A stretch of DNA of 6,864 bases. It comes from an uncultured Collinsella sp. (lineage in GTDB: Bacteria; Actinomycetota; Coriobacteriia; Coriobacteriales; Coriobacteriaceae). The stretch is from positions 1-6,864 of the forward strand of contig CAAENW010000005.1 in NCBI GenBank assembly GCA_900757265.1, given 5' to 3'. Position numbers and translations under genes: made by a program. Numbering within the stretch: position 1 is the stretch's first letter; every line of letters starts with the position of its first letter. Below, piece after piece: positions 1 to 5,794 of the stretch. The notes under the pieces are model-generated. The model searched no databases. It saw only the letters and a list, made by a program, of their open reading frames with translations, and was not told the DNA's origin.

Positions 1-19
1 ATTTGAGCCTCATAGTTAT

Positions 20-79
20 GTTCACGTTCGGGAACATAGCGCCAGTTGCCTCAGCTAAGTTCATGTTCGGGAACATAGC
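20..79. promoter_or_regulatory. Two direct copies of a GTTC-NN-GAAC palindrome, putative operators
   Basis: Two near-identical sites lie at 20-40 and 59-79, 39 bases apart start to start. Each has the form GTTCNNGTTCNNGAAC followed by ATAGC. The 15-mer GTTCGGGAACATAGC is exact in both (26-40 and 65-79), and the wider 21 bases differ at one position. The first copy also sits in a longer inverted repeat (TATGTTC at 17-23, GAACATA at 32-38), and the second contains ATGTTC-GG-GAACAT (63-76). The sites are just downstream of the kinase gene, so they more likely control the next gene off the left edge than the kinase. The same ten-base core recurs upstream of the response regulator (1918-1927), which makes that regulator the obvious candidate binder. 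Binding itself is inference. Confidence 0.5.
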
Positions 80-99
80 CGTCCGCACCGCAAGACGGC
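78..99 (-). terminator. Weak hairpin after the histidine kinase gene
   Basis: GCCGTC (78-83) and GACGGC (94-99) can form a 6-bp stem with a 10-base loop, five bases past the kinase stop codon. No T-run follows on the minus strand, so this is at best a weak or factor-assisted terminator and may be only a processing hairpin. Confidence 0.25.
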
Positions 100-103
100 C
101 CGA

Positions 104-1147
104 CTACTCAAAGTATTGAAACTTGTTCGTTGAGAAGGCAAACGTTACGACAAAGCCTTCGCCGGGGTCGGAGGCTGCGGTAACGTCGATGCCCATCTTG
201 GAGCACAGGCGCGCCACCAGATAGAGGCCGATGCCCGTTGCGTGCTTGGTGGTGCGGCCGTTGTCGCCGGTAAAGCCCTTCTCGAACACGCGTGGCAGGT
301 CTGCCGCGCACACGCCGCAGCCGTTATCGGCAACGGTAAGCTCAATGCGCTCGCTCGCCAGGCCCTCGTCCAACAACGCGCCCGAAAACACGATCTTCGC
401 GCCGTCCTCGCGCGCATATTTAATGCTGTTCTGAATGAGCTGGCCCAGGATAAACTCGAGCCACTTTTCGTCGGTAAAGACCTCGAAGTCGAGGTTCTCG
501 CACACCGGAGCCACGTGCGCCGCAATGAGCTCGCGCGCGTTGGCCTTAATCGCACCCGTCACCAAGGTCTTGAGATCCCAGCGGCGAATCAGGTAGTCGC
601 GTTCCACGACTTCCGAGCGCGCATAGTACAGCGCTTGGTCGATATAGCGTTCCACGCGAGTCAGCTCGCGACCCAGATCATCCACGCGCGACAGATCGTC
701 TTCGCTGCCGTCCAAGTTTTCCAAAATCAGATGGGCTGCCGCCAGGGGCAGCTTGGCCTCGTGGACCCAACTCTCGATATAGTCACGATAGTCATCGGTC
801 TGGCGCCGGCCTTCGGCAACCTCGTCGCAAGCGGCTTTACCCACCCGGCGCAGGACCTCATACTCGAGCTCGCCCTCGGCATAGGTTGGGCATTGCACCA
901 TCTCCTGCACCCACGCGGGGCTCTCCAGCTCCTCGGCCGCACGCTCCAGCTGGTGCAGAAAGCGGCGACGGCGCGCATATTCGATCACAATACCCAGCAT
1001 GCCAAAGACAAAAGACACACCAACCGCCACGATCACGATGGATGCGGGGGCGCCGGCGACCGCCAGCACAAAGCAGCTCAGCAGCACGCCGCACGTCCAC
1101 ACGGCAACGGGCAGCAACGCGTCTTTCAAGAACTTCGCAAACGACAT
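104..1147 (-). CDS. Sensor histidine kinase, short two-TM (BceS-like) type
   Basis: This is a membrane sensor kinase that should autophosphorylate on a histidine and pass the phosphate to the response regulator encoded just upstream. The 347-residue protein has two hydrophobic segments (about 10-30 and 36-56) with almost no extracytoplasmic loop, then a basic stop (RRRR near 59-62). The H-box is ESWVHEAKLPL with phospho-acceptor His129. The N-box is QLIQNSIKYA (Asn240), the G1 box DNGCGV (274-279), the F-box lies around FEKGF (288-292), and the G2 box is GIGLYL (305-310), so the catalytic core looks intact. The absence of a sensing domain and the W-V-H-E-x-K-x-P H-box fit intramembrane-sensing kinases of the BceS class, which usually read the state of a partner ABC transporter. 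None is visible here. The gene starts 9 bases after the regulator stop, with a modest AAGG ribosome site, so the two are probably co-transcribed. The ligand is unknown. Confidence 0.93.
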   Translation of the reverse strand: MSFAKFLKDALLPVAVWTCGVLLSCFVLAVAGAPASIVIVAVGVSFVFGMLGIVIEYARRRRFLHQLERAAEELESPAWVQEMVQCPTYAEGELEYEVLRRVGKAACDEVAEGRRQTDDYRDYIESWVHEAKLPLAAAHLILENLDGSEDDLSRVDDLGRELTRVERYIDQALYYARSEVVERDYLIRRWDLKTLVTGAIKANARELIAAHVAPVCENLDFEVFTDEKWLEFILGQLIQNSIKYAREDGAKIVFSGALLDEGLASERIELTVADNGCGVCAADLPRVFEKGFTGDNGRTTKHATGIGLYLVARLCSKMGIDVTAASDPGEGFVVTFAFSTNKFQYFE

Positions 1148-1156
1148 GGCCGGGCC

Positions 1157-1828
1157 TTAGACCGAATAGCCCTGGCCGCGGTGCGTGGTGAGGTACCCCT
1201 TGACGCCGATCTTGTCGAGCGTGGCACGCAAGCGATTGATATTGACGGTGAGCGTGTTGTCGTCCACAAAGGCATCGGAGTCCCACAGGTCCTGCATGAT
1301 GGCCGAGCGCGAGACAATCTTGCCCGCGCGGCCCAAGAGCAGCGAGAGGATACGCAGCTCGTTTTTGGTGAGCTCGGTGCTAGTGCCGGCTGCCGTATTG
1401 GTGACCATGGAGCGGGCGAGGTCGAGCTCCAGTCCCTTGTGGACGAGCGTGCTGCGCTCACCGGCAGCCGTGGTGCGACGCAGCAGGGCATTGATGCGCG
1501 CCACGAGCACACGGGCGCTGTAGGGCTTGGACACAAAGTCGTCCGCGCCGAGCGTCATGGCCATGACCTCGTCGATCTCGGTCGTGCGCGACGTGAGGAC
1601 GATGATCGGGACCTCGGATTCGCGGCGGACTTCGTGGCAGATATGCTGGCCGTCTTTGACGGGAAGCGTCAGGTCGAGCAGTACCAAGTCGGGTGCGGCA
1701 GCGAGAATATCGCGCGAGACATGCTCGAACGATTCGCAGGCCTCGACCTCAAACCCGGCACGGACAAGGATGTCGGCAAGCTCGCGACGAATGGGCTCGT
1801 CGTCCTCAACGATATAGATCAGCGCCAT
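1157..1828 (-). CDS. OmpR/PhoB-family response regulator
   Basis: This is a DNA-binding response regulator, partner of the histidine kinase encoded directly downstream. With the start at 1828 the protein has 223 residues, normal for the family. The receiver domain spans about 1-115: acidic pocket Glu8-Asp9-Asp10, phospho-acceptor Asp52 in LLDLTLP, Thr79 in VLTS and Lys101 in KPYS. A winged-helix DNA-binding domain follows (about 125-223), with the typical LTKNELRIL and VNINRLRATLDK segments and the terminal RGQGYSV. The frame stays open upstream to 2005, but those 59 codons have no family similarity, and MALIYIVEDDE at 1828 is the expected N-terminus, preceded by a strong ribosome site. Palindromes in the upstream gap suggest autoregulation, which is inference. 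By kinase type the pair resembles BceRS, but no target transporter is in view. Confidence 0.95.
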   Translation of the reverse strand: MALIYIVEDDEPIRRELADILVRAGFEVEACESFEHVSRDILAAAPDLVLLDLTLPVKDGQHICHEVRRESEVPIIVLTSRTTEIDEVMAMTLGADDFVSKPYSARVLVARINALLRRTTAAGERSTLVHKGLELDLARSMVTNTAAGTSTELTKNELRILSLLLGRAGKIVSRSAIMQDLWDSDAFVDDNTLTVNINRLRATLDKIGVKGYLTTHRGQGYSV

Positions 1829-1838
1829 GGATTCCGCT

Positions 1839-1846
1839 CCCCTCCT
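1839..1846 (-). promoter_or_regulatory. Ribosome binding site that fixes the response regulator start
   Basis: AGGAGGGG on the minus strand lies 10 bases before the ATG at 1828. It supports that start over the longer open frame reaching 2005. Confidence 0.75.
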
Positions 1847-1875
1847 GGTTGTCTTACAGCCATTATTGACGCAAA

Positions 1876-1938
1876 GTTGCCGGTACGCGCCTTGAGCGGC
1901 AACAAAGTGACAGAACTGTTCGCGAACGAAATCGTTCG
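1876..1938. promoter_or_regulatory. Cluster of inverted repeats upstream of the response regulator
   Basis: Three inverted repeats are packed upstream of the regulator. GTTGCCG (1876-1882) pairs with CGGCAAC (1897-1903) across 14 bases. GTTCGCGAAC (1918-1927) is a perfect ten-base palindrome and matches the GTTC-NN-GAAC core seen near the left edge. CGAACGA-AA-TCGTTCG (1923-1938) is a second perfect palindrome overlapping it. In all, GAAC or GTTC occurs four times between 1913 and 1937. The arrangement looks like an operator for a dimeric regulator, plausibly the product of the gene it precedes. The exact promoter relative to it is unclear. Confidence 0.45.
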
Positions 1939-1957
1939 GCACACCCTCACTCGCAAC

Positions 1958-2007
1958 GGGTACGGGGATCAAATGATTATAAAATCCCCGTCCCAGAAAA
2001 ATCATTT
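1958..2007. repeat. Two overlapping inverted repeats in the gap before the response regulator
   Basis: Stem A pairs 1962-1969 (ACGGGGAT) with 1984-1991 (ATCCCCGT) and extends by GGG/CCC with one bulged base (1958-1994). Stem B pairs 1971-1978 (AAATGATT) with 2000-2007 (AATCATTT). The arms interleave, and only one base separates two of them, so the stems are more likely alternatives than a pseudoknot. Stem B uses bases of the stop codon of the gene at 2006. No T-run follows either stem on the minus strand, so neither is a standard terminator. Confidence 0.45.
1976..2004 (-). promoter_or_regulatory. Candidate promoter for the response regulator operon
   Basis: A perfect TATAAT (minus strand, 1976-1981) stands out in this GC-rich gap and lies about 150 bases before the regulator ATG. 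The matching -35 position at 17-base spacing reads TGATTT (1999-2004), a poor match, so the call rests on the -10 alone. The TATAAT lies in the loop of one inverted repeat and touches an arm of another. Confidence 0.3.
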
Positions 2008-2734
2008 AGCGACGGGCACGGAGCTTTTCGTAGCCGTCGGCAAAGAAGGCGACCGTCGCGGCATCGGACTCGGCGGCGGCGTCGTCGGCGGGGACCACGC
2101 CGTGCTCGTCGCTCACCAGGAACAGCGCGCCCTTGAGCTGAGCGGGGATGTCTACGCGCGTGACCGAGATGCCCTTGGTCTGGGCCAGCTGCTCGATGAG
2201 CGTCGCCGTGCCGCACAGGCACTCGTCCGTCGGCGCTACAAAGGCCAGCTCGCCGTCGTTGACGGCAGCGAGCAGCTCGGGCGCCACGCCGGTCTCGTCG
2301 GCCTCGGAGCGGGCCTCGGCAGAACGGGCACGCAGCGCCTTGGCCGAAGTATCGGTCAGCGGCTCGTACTCGCCCACCGTCATGGCGGCATTGCCGTTGA
2401 CATCGATTACCAGCATGAGCACGCCGTCGTGCGCGGTGTAATCGCCCTCGGCAAGCGACCACTCAACGTGCTGCTTGGCCCAACTGAGCATGTTATGGGT
2501 GAGCGGCTCGCCCTGCACCAAGCGCTCGGACAGCGCACGGATGTGGCGGTTGAGCATGGGCACCTTTTTGTTGGACATGCGCCAACGGCACACGAGCGCG
2601 GGCTTGTCGAGCGTAAACTTCTCGACCGCCTCCTGATTGGCGCAAAAGTCCTCGTACGCGCGCTGGTCCTCGGCATTGCCAAACAGCTCGGCATCATCAA
2701 TCTGGGGCATGGTCATACCTTTCGTATTAGTCAT
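2006..2734 (-). CDS. Uncharacterised soluble acidic protein
   Basis: I do not recognise this protein. It has 242 residues, no signal peptide or membrane segment, and an N-terminal half rich in acidic and aromatic residues (LFGNAEDQRAYEDFCANQ near 17-34). A central segment around 89-127 (HVEWSLAEGDYTAHDGVLML, then VGEYEPL) looks like an ordered domain, and the tail is basic (KLRARR). Codon use resembles the neighbours, so it is probably a real gene. I chose the ATG at 2734 because AGAGGA lies about five bases before it. The ATG at 2710, giving MPQIDDAELF, is a real alternative: it has AAAGG seven bases upstream and a TATAAG (2743-2748) placed to give it a short leader. The gene follows purH on the same strand but is separated by a strong terminator, so it probably has its own promoter. 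No function is assigned. Confidence 0.8.
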   Translation of the reverse strand: MTNTKGMTMPQIDDAELFGNAEDQRAYEDFCANQEAVEKFTLDKPALVCRWRMSNKKVPMLNRHIRALSERLVQGEPLTHNMLSWAKQHVEWSLAEGDYTAHDGVLMLVIDVNGNAAMTVGEYEPLTDTSAKALRARSAEARSEADETGVAPELLAAVNDGELAFVAPTDECLCGTATLIEQLAQTKGISVTRVDIPAQLKGALFLVSDEHGVVPADDAAAESDAATVAFFADGYEKLRARR

Positions 2735-2751
2735 TCCGTCCTCTTATACCA

Positions 2752-2786
2752 AAAAGACGGCCCTCCAAACGGAGCGGCCGTCTTTT
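2752..2786 (-). terminator. Intrinsic terminator of purH
   Basis: AAAAGACGGCC (2752-2762) pairs perfectly with GGCCGTCTTTT (2776-2786). The stem continues with CTCC/GGAG (2763-2766 and 2771-2774) past one bulged base around an AAAC loop. Read on the minus strand it ends in a T-run, 29 bases after the purH stop codon, and it would stop most purH transcripts before the gene at 2734. The A/T flanks are symmetric, so it could also work on the plus strand, but no plus-strand gene runs into it. Confidence 0.85.
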
Positions 2787-2815
2787 GCAGAGATTATTTT
2801 GTCCCGGGGCGAAGC

Positions 2816-4423
2816 TTAGTGCCTAAAGTGCCGGGCGCCCGTAAACACCATAGCAATATTGTGCTCGTTGCAGGCCTGGATGCTCTCGTCGTCGCGCTTG
2901 GAGCCGCCGGGCTGGATGATGCAGGTCACGCCGTGCTCGGCAAGCACGTCAACGTTGTCGCGGAACGGGAAGAACGCGTCGCTTGCGCAGGCAAAGCCGC
3001 CCTTCTCCACGCCCTCGCGCTCGCAGAAGTCCTCGGCGCGCTCGCAGGCCAGCAACGCGGAATCCACGCGGTTGGGCTGACCCGGGCCCATGCCAATGCC
3101 GGCCTTGCCCTTGGAGACCAGGATGGCGTTGGACTTGACGCCCTTGCAGACCTTCCAGGCAAACTCGAGCTCGGCCATCTCGGCGTCGGTGGGCTTGCGG
3201 TCGGTGGGGAACGTAAAGGTCGCGGGATCCTCGGTCACGTGGTCGACTTCCTGCACCAGCATGCCACCGTCGATGGAGCGCAGCTCCACCTGGGCGCCGT
3301 GGTCCACGCCGCCGGTAGCCAGCACGCGCAGGTTGGGGCGCTTGGCCATGCGCTCGAGCGCCTCGTCGGTGTAGCTCGGGGCGATGATAACCTCGACGAA
3401 CTGCTTATTCTGATCGGCAAAGTGCTCAACCAGCTCATAGGGAACCTCGCGGTTGCAGGCGATGATGCCGCCAAAGGCACTCTTGGGATCGCAGGCAAAA
3501 GCGCGGTCGTAAGCGGCCGTAATGTCCTCGGCAACGGCGGAACCGCAGGGGTTCTGGTGCTTGAGGATCACGCAGGCCGGCTCATCGAACTCGCGGACCA
3601 GGTTCCAGGCGGCATCGGCGTCCAGATAGTTGTTGTAGCTGAGCGGCTTGCCCTGGATCTGCTCGGAGCCCACAAGCGGGAACTGCGAGCTCGCGGTGTT
3701 CTCGCAGCCCTCGGCAAAGCGATAGACCGTGGCCTTTTGCTGCGGGTTCTCGCCATAGCGCAGGTCGTCGACCTTCTCGAGCGAAACCTCGAGCTTGGCA
3801 GAGGTGTCTGCCACGTCGCTTGCCTGGGCGGCAAGCCAACGGGAAATAGCCGTGTCGTAGGCAGCGGTGGTCTGGTAGACCTTCACCTGCAGGCGACGAC
3901 GGGTGGCAAGCGTGGTGCAGCCGCCGGTCTCGTGCATCTCGGCCAGGACGGCGTCGTAGTCAGCCGGGTCGGAAATGACGGTAACGCTCGCGGCGTTCTT
4001 AGCGGCGGAGCGCAGCATGGAGGGACCGCCGATGTCGATGTGCTCGATGGCGTCCGCAAAGGTGACCTCGGGGTTGGCGACGGTCTTCTCGAACTCGTAC
4101 AGGTTGACGACGACCAGGTCGATCAGCTTAATGCCGTGCTGAGCCGCCTCCTGCATGTGCTGCTCGGAATCGCGGCGGGCCAGCAGCGCGCCGTGAACCT
4201 TGGGGTGCAGGGTCTTAACGCGGCCGTCCATCATCTCGGGATAGCCCGTGAACTCCTCGATGGGGGTTACGGGAACGCCCGCATCCTCGATGGCACGAGC
4301 CGTGCCGCCCGTAGAGATGATCTCGACGCCAAAGTCATCGACCAGCGTCCGTGCGAAATCGACGACGCCCGTCTTATCGGTAACCGAGATCAACGCGCGT
4401 GCGATCTTCACATCAGATCCCAT
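2816..4423 (-). CDS. purH: Bifunctional AICAR formyltransferase / IMP cyclohydrolase
   Basis: PurH catalyses the last two steps of de novo purine synthesis in the cytosol: 10-formyl-THF-dependent formylation of AICAR to FAICAR, then ring closure to IMP. The 535-residue length is typical and the protein looks complete. The N-terminal cyclohydrolase (MGS-like) domain spans about 1-150, with SVTDKTG (13-19), STGGTA (37-42) and [12 protein letters not shown] (67-78). The transferase domain follows: RYGENPQQ (222-229), KHQNPCG with catalytic Lys288-His289, SAFGGIIA (315-322), FVEVIIAPS (342-350), KGVKSNAI (427-434), [12 protein letters not shown] (444-455), SDAFFPFRD (481-489), [11 protein letters not shown] (504-514) and the terminal ARHFRH. 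AGGAGG lies five bases before the ATG and supports the start. The gene stands apart from other purine genes in this window and has its own terminator. No clear riboswitch or PurR-type box was found upstream. Confidence 0.98.
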   Translation of the reverse strand: MGSDVKIARALISVTDKTGVVDFARTLVDDFGVEIISTGGTARAIEDAGVPVTPIEEFTGYPEMMDGRVKTLHPKVHGALLARRDSEQHMQEAAQHGIKLIDLVVVNLYEFEKTVANPEVTFADAIEHIDIGGPSMLRSAAKNAASVTVISDPADYDAVLAEMHETGGCTTLATRRRLQVKVYQTTAAYDTAISRWLAAQASDVADTSAKLEVSLEKVDDLRYGENPQQKATVYRFAEGCENTASSQFPLVGSEQIQGKPLSYNNYLDADAAWNLVREFDEPACVILKHQNPCGSAVAEDITAAYDRAFACDPKSAFGGIIACNREVPYELVEHFADQNKQFVEVIIAPSYTDEALERMAKRPNLRVLATGGVDHGAQVELRSIDGGMLVQEVDHVTEDPATFTFPTDRKPTDAEMAELEFAWKVCKGVKSNAILVSKGKAGIGMGPGQPNRVDSALLACERAEDFCEREGVEKGGFACASDAFFPFRDNVDVLAEHGVTCIIQPGGSKRDDESIQACNEHNIAMVFTGARHFRH

Positions 4424-4700
4424 GCAGTCCTCCTGTCTGGTACGCCGCCGTGCTCTGTGAGTCGGTGATACGTCGATCTGCAGCGCTCGCGCAGCGGCAT
4501 TGAAAATACTGATTTAATGTAGCGCATCGAGCGCATCGATGCACCCCGCAACGCACGGCTGTGCAGAAAAAGTTTGCGAGCGGAGGGGATGGACACGGCA
4601 TCGGGCACGGTGAGTTCATGGAACACAGGGGCACCATAATTAGATGCCAATAGCGTGGTAGAACTGTGCTCGATATGCATCCGCAAAAGAAAGAGGCACC
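4424..4700. other. Divergent intergenic region between purH and the GNAT gene
   Basis: This 277-base gap must hold the promoters of two genes pointing away from each other. Recognisable items are the purH ribosome site (AGGAGG on the minus strand, 4429-4434), the GNAT ribosome site (AAGAGG, 4691-4696), a perfect tandem copy of GCGCATCGA (4522-4530 and 4531-4539) running into the palindrome GCATCGATGC (4533-4542), an AT-rich patch at about 4499-4520, and CATAAT (4635-4640) as a possible plus-strand -10 without a good -35. No convincing gene was found inside. Confidence 0.5.
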
Positions 4701-5342
4701 ATGGTCTCGCGGGTTCTCTACCGACCGTTTGATACCGAAGACTTCGACGCCGTCGCGCTGATTCTGCAGCAGCTTTGGCATAACAATTCGGATAACGATG
4801 AGTACAACCGCCTCGAGGCCGCATGCGACCTCGCCTATTGCCTTTCGTCCTCGACGTTTTCGCAGGTTGCGGTAATTGACGGCGAGGCGCGCGGCATTGC
4901 GCTTGCACGCGCAGGACAGAGCCCCGGCGTCACTATCAACGAGCATTGGATGGATACCGAACGCGCGCTGCTTTCGCAGATGCGCGAACTGGAGCCCGAT
5001 GCCTGCGCCGAGTATCTCTCGTTTGTGCGCGCAACCATCCGAACCAACAACCGCCTGCTCGAGAGCAGCCCATTGCCGCACGACAACGAAGTCACGCTGC
5101 TCGCCGTCGATCCCGATGTCCATGGCCTGGGCGTTGGCTCGGTGTTGCTCGATGCCGCTGTCTCGTACCTTTCCTCGCGCGGGGCGACAAGGGCGCACCT
5201 GTACACCGACTCCAACTGCTCGTGGAAGTTCTACGAGCTGCACGGCTTTAAGCGCACGGCCACGCACCGCGCCAACCGCGAAGAGCGTCGTCACGACATG
5301 CCGCGTGAAAGCTTCCTCTACGAACTCGATCTAACAGCCTAG
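4701..5342 (+). CDS. GNAT-family N-acetyltransferase
   Basis: This is a predicted acetyl-CoA-dependent N-acetyltransferase of unknown substrate, cytosolic. The 213-residue protein begins with the usual first strand and helix (RVLYRPFDTEDFDAVALIL). The acetyl-CoA-binding motif A is LLAVDPDVHGLGVGSVLL (133-150). Its pyrophosphate loop HGLGVG (141-146) has His where Arg or Gln is usual. Motif B is NCSWKFYELHGFKR (172-185), with the Tyr178 typical of the family, and the protein ends in a strand (ESFLYELDL). Between the first sheet and motif A there is a long segment (about 70-128), longer than in a minimal GNAT, that probably shapes the substrate pocket. AAGAGG four bases before the ATG supports the start. 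It is the only plus-strand gene in the window, diverges from purH and is followed by repeat-rich non-coding DNA, so it is probably monocistronic. Confidence 0.9.
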   Translation: MVSRVLYRPFDTEDFDAVALILQQLWHNNSDNDEYNRLEAACDLAYCLSSSTFSQVAVIDGEARGIALARAGQSPGVTINEHWMDTERALLSQMRELEPDACAEYLSFVRATIRTNNRLLESSPLPHDNEVTLLAVDPDVHGLGVGSVLLDAAVSYLSSRGATRAHLYTDSNCSWKFYELHGFKRTATHRANREERRHDMPRESFLYELDLTA

Positions 5343-5359
5343 CCCAAGCAGCCACACCT

Positions 5360-5427
5360 AGTCATTTAAGAACGTCCCCAATGACTGATCCCCAACGACT
5401 GGTCATTTAAGTCTGCCCCCAATGAGT
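5360..5427. repeat. REP-like tandem repeat units
   Basis: Two 27-base units start 41 bases apart (5360-5386 and 5401-5427). Each begins with GTCATTTAAG and ends with CCCCAATGA(C/G)T. Unit 1 is bounded by a perfect 7-bp inverted repeat (AGTCATT/AATGACT). In unit 2 only TCATT/AATGA remains. Between them a partial unit, TCCCCAACGACT (5389-5400), repeats the 3' motif once more. Small palindromic units in clusters between genes resemble REP sequences, often spread by RAYT-type transposases. That link is inference, as no transposase is in the window. Confidence 0.6.
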
Positions 5428-5448
5428 AGCCTAGAGGGCCTGCAAATG

Positions 5449-5684
5449 GCTGTGGTCAAAAAACATCAAATATGAGTACTGTTACCTTTTTAGTAGCAGC
5501 GATTTGGGGCATTTTTGAGGCTTGTAGGCATGACGACCAGCTGCACGTGTTGACGTAGCTCCCCAAATGTTCAATAAAATGGGCTCCTAACGAGAAATAC
5601 TCTCATTAGAAGCCCATTATTATGTGCAAACATATGCGACCATCGCAGCAACAGTACTCATATTTGGTATTTTTTGTCCACTGC
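5449..5684. mobile_element. MITE-like element with 35-base terminal inverted repeats
   Basis: The arms 5449-5483 and 5650-5684 are inverted copies with 31 of 35 positions matching. The inner 17 bases (5467-5483 and 5650-5666, core ATGAGTACT) are perfect. Similarity resumes inside the arms: GCAGCGAT (5496-5503) against GCTGCGAT (complement of 5642-5649), with 12 extra bases in the left arm. The 236-base element has no gene. Within it are an 8-bp inverted repeat (ATTTGGGG 5502-5509, CCCCAAAT 5561-5568) and a strong terminator hairpin. CCTAG lies just outside both ends (5430-5434 and 5686-5690), but CTAG is itself palindromic, so it is weak evidence for a target duplication. It could be a non-autonomous element, a REP/BIME-type composite or a structured RNA. 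Confidence 0.5.
5578..5618 (-). terminator. Intrinsic terminator facing minus-strand transcripts
   Basis: The arms 5578-5595 and 5601-5618 form an 18-bp stem around a 5-base loop. As minus-strand RNA every position pairs, with two G-U wobbles, and the stem runs into UUAUU. As plus-strand RNA the same two positions are C-A mismatches. The asymmetry indicates a terminator for minus-strand transcription, presumably from the DUF2207-type gene whose stop lies 177 bases upstream in that direction. It sits inside the inverted-repeat element. Confidence 0.7.
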
Positions 5685-5794
5685 CCCTAGCGCGAAGGTC
5701 CTCAGCGGAAAGTTTGGCCCGTTTCGATGCACAAAAATGGGATGAATCTTCCCTGGCAACCGCCCAGAAAGATCCACCCCAAAGCAAGCGCTCG
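5685..5794. other. Intergenic stretch with no recognised element
   Basis: Between the inverted-repeat element and the stop codon of the DUF2207-type gene I see no gene, promoter or clear hairpin. It is probably the 3' untranslated part of that transcript. Confidence 0.4.

Noticed and set aside
1923..1938. LexA/SOS box upstream of the response regulator
   Set aside because: Gram-positive LexA boxes have GAAC and GTTC separated by four bases. Here the separation is six, and the recurring core in the window is the opposite arrangement, GTTC-NN-GAAC.
1829..2005. N-terminal extension of the response regulator to 2005
   Set aside because: The added 59 residues resemble nothing in the family, while the ATG at 1828 has a strong ribosome site and gives the canonical receiver start.
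1958..2007. H-type pseudoknot formed by both stems at once
   Set aside because: Only one base links two arms across an 8-bp stem, which is sterically too short. Alternative hairpins fit better.
242..4468. Long plus-strand open frame as a coding gene
   Set aside because: It is codon-aligned antisense to four well-supported genes and their gaps, has no domain or ribosome site, and is explained by absence of TTA, CTA and TCA codons in those genes.
4408..4680. Minus-strand small gene in the purH leader (90 codons from the ATG at 4680, overlapping the purH start)
   Set aside because: There is no ribosome site, no recognisable domain and unremarkable codon use, and it runs into the purH start out of frame. 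A translated leader cannot be ruled out but is not supported.
4413..5294. Minus-strand open frames opposite the GNAT gene
   Set aside because: They are antisense to a gene with clear acetyltransferase motifs and encode no recognisable protein.
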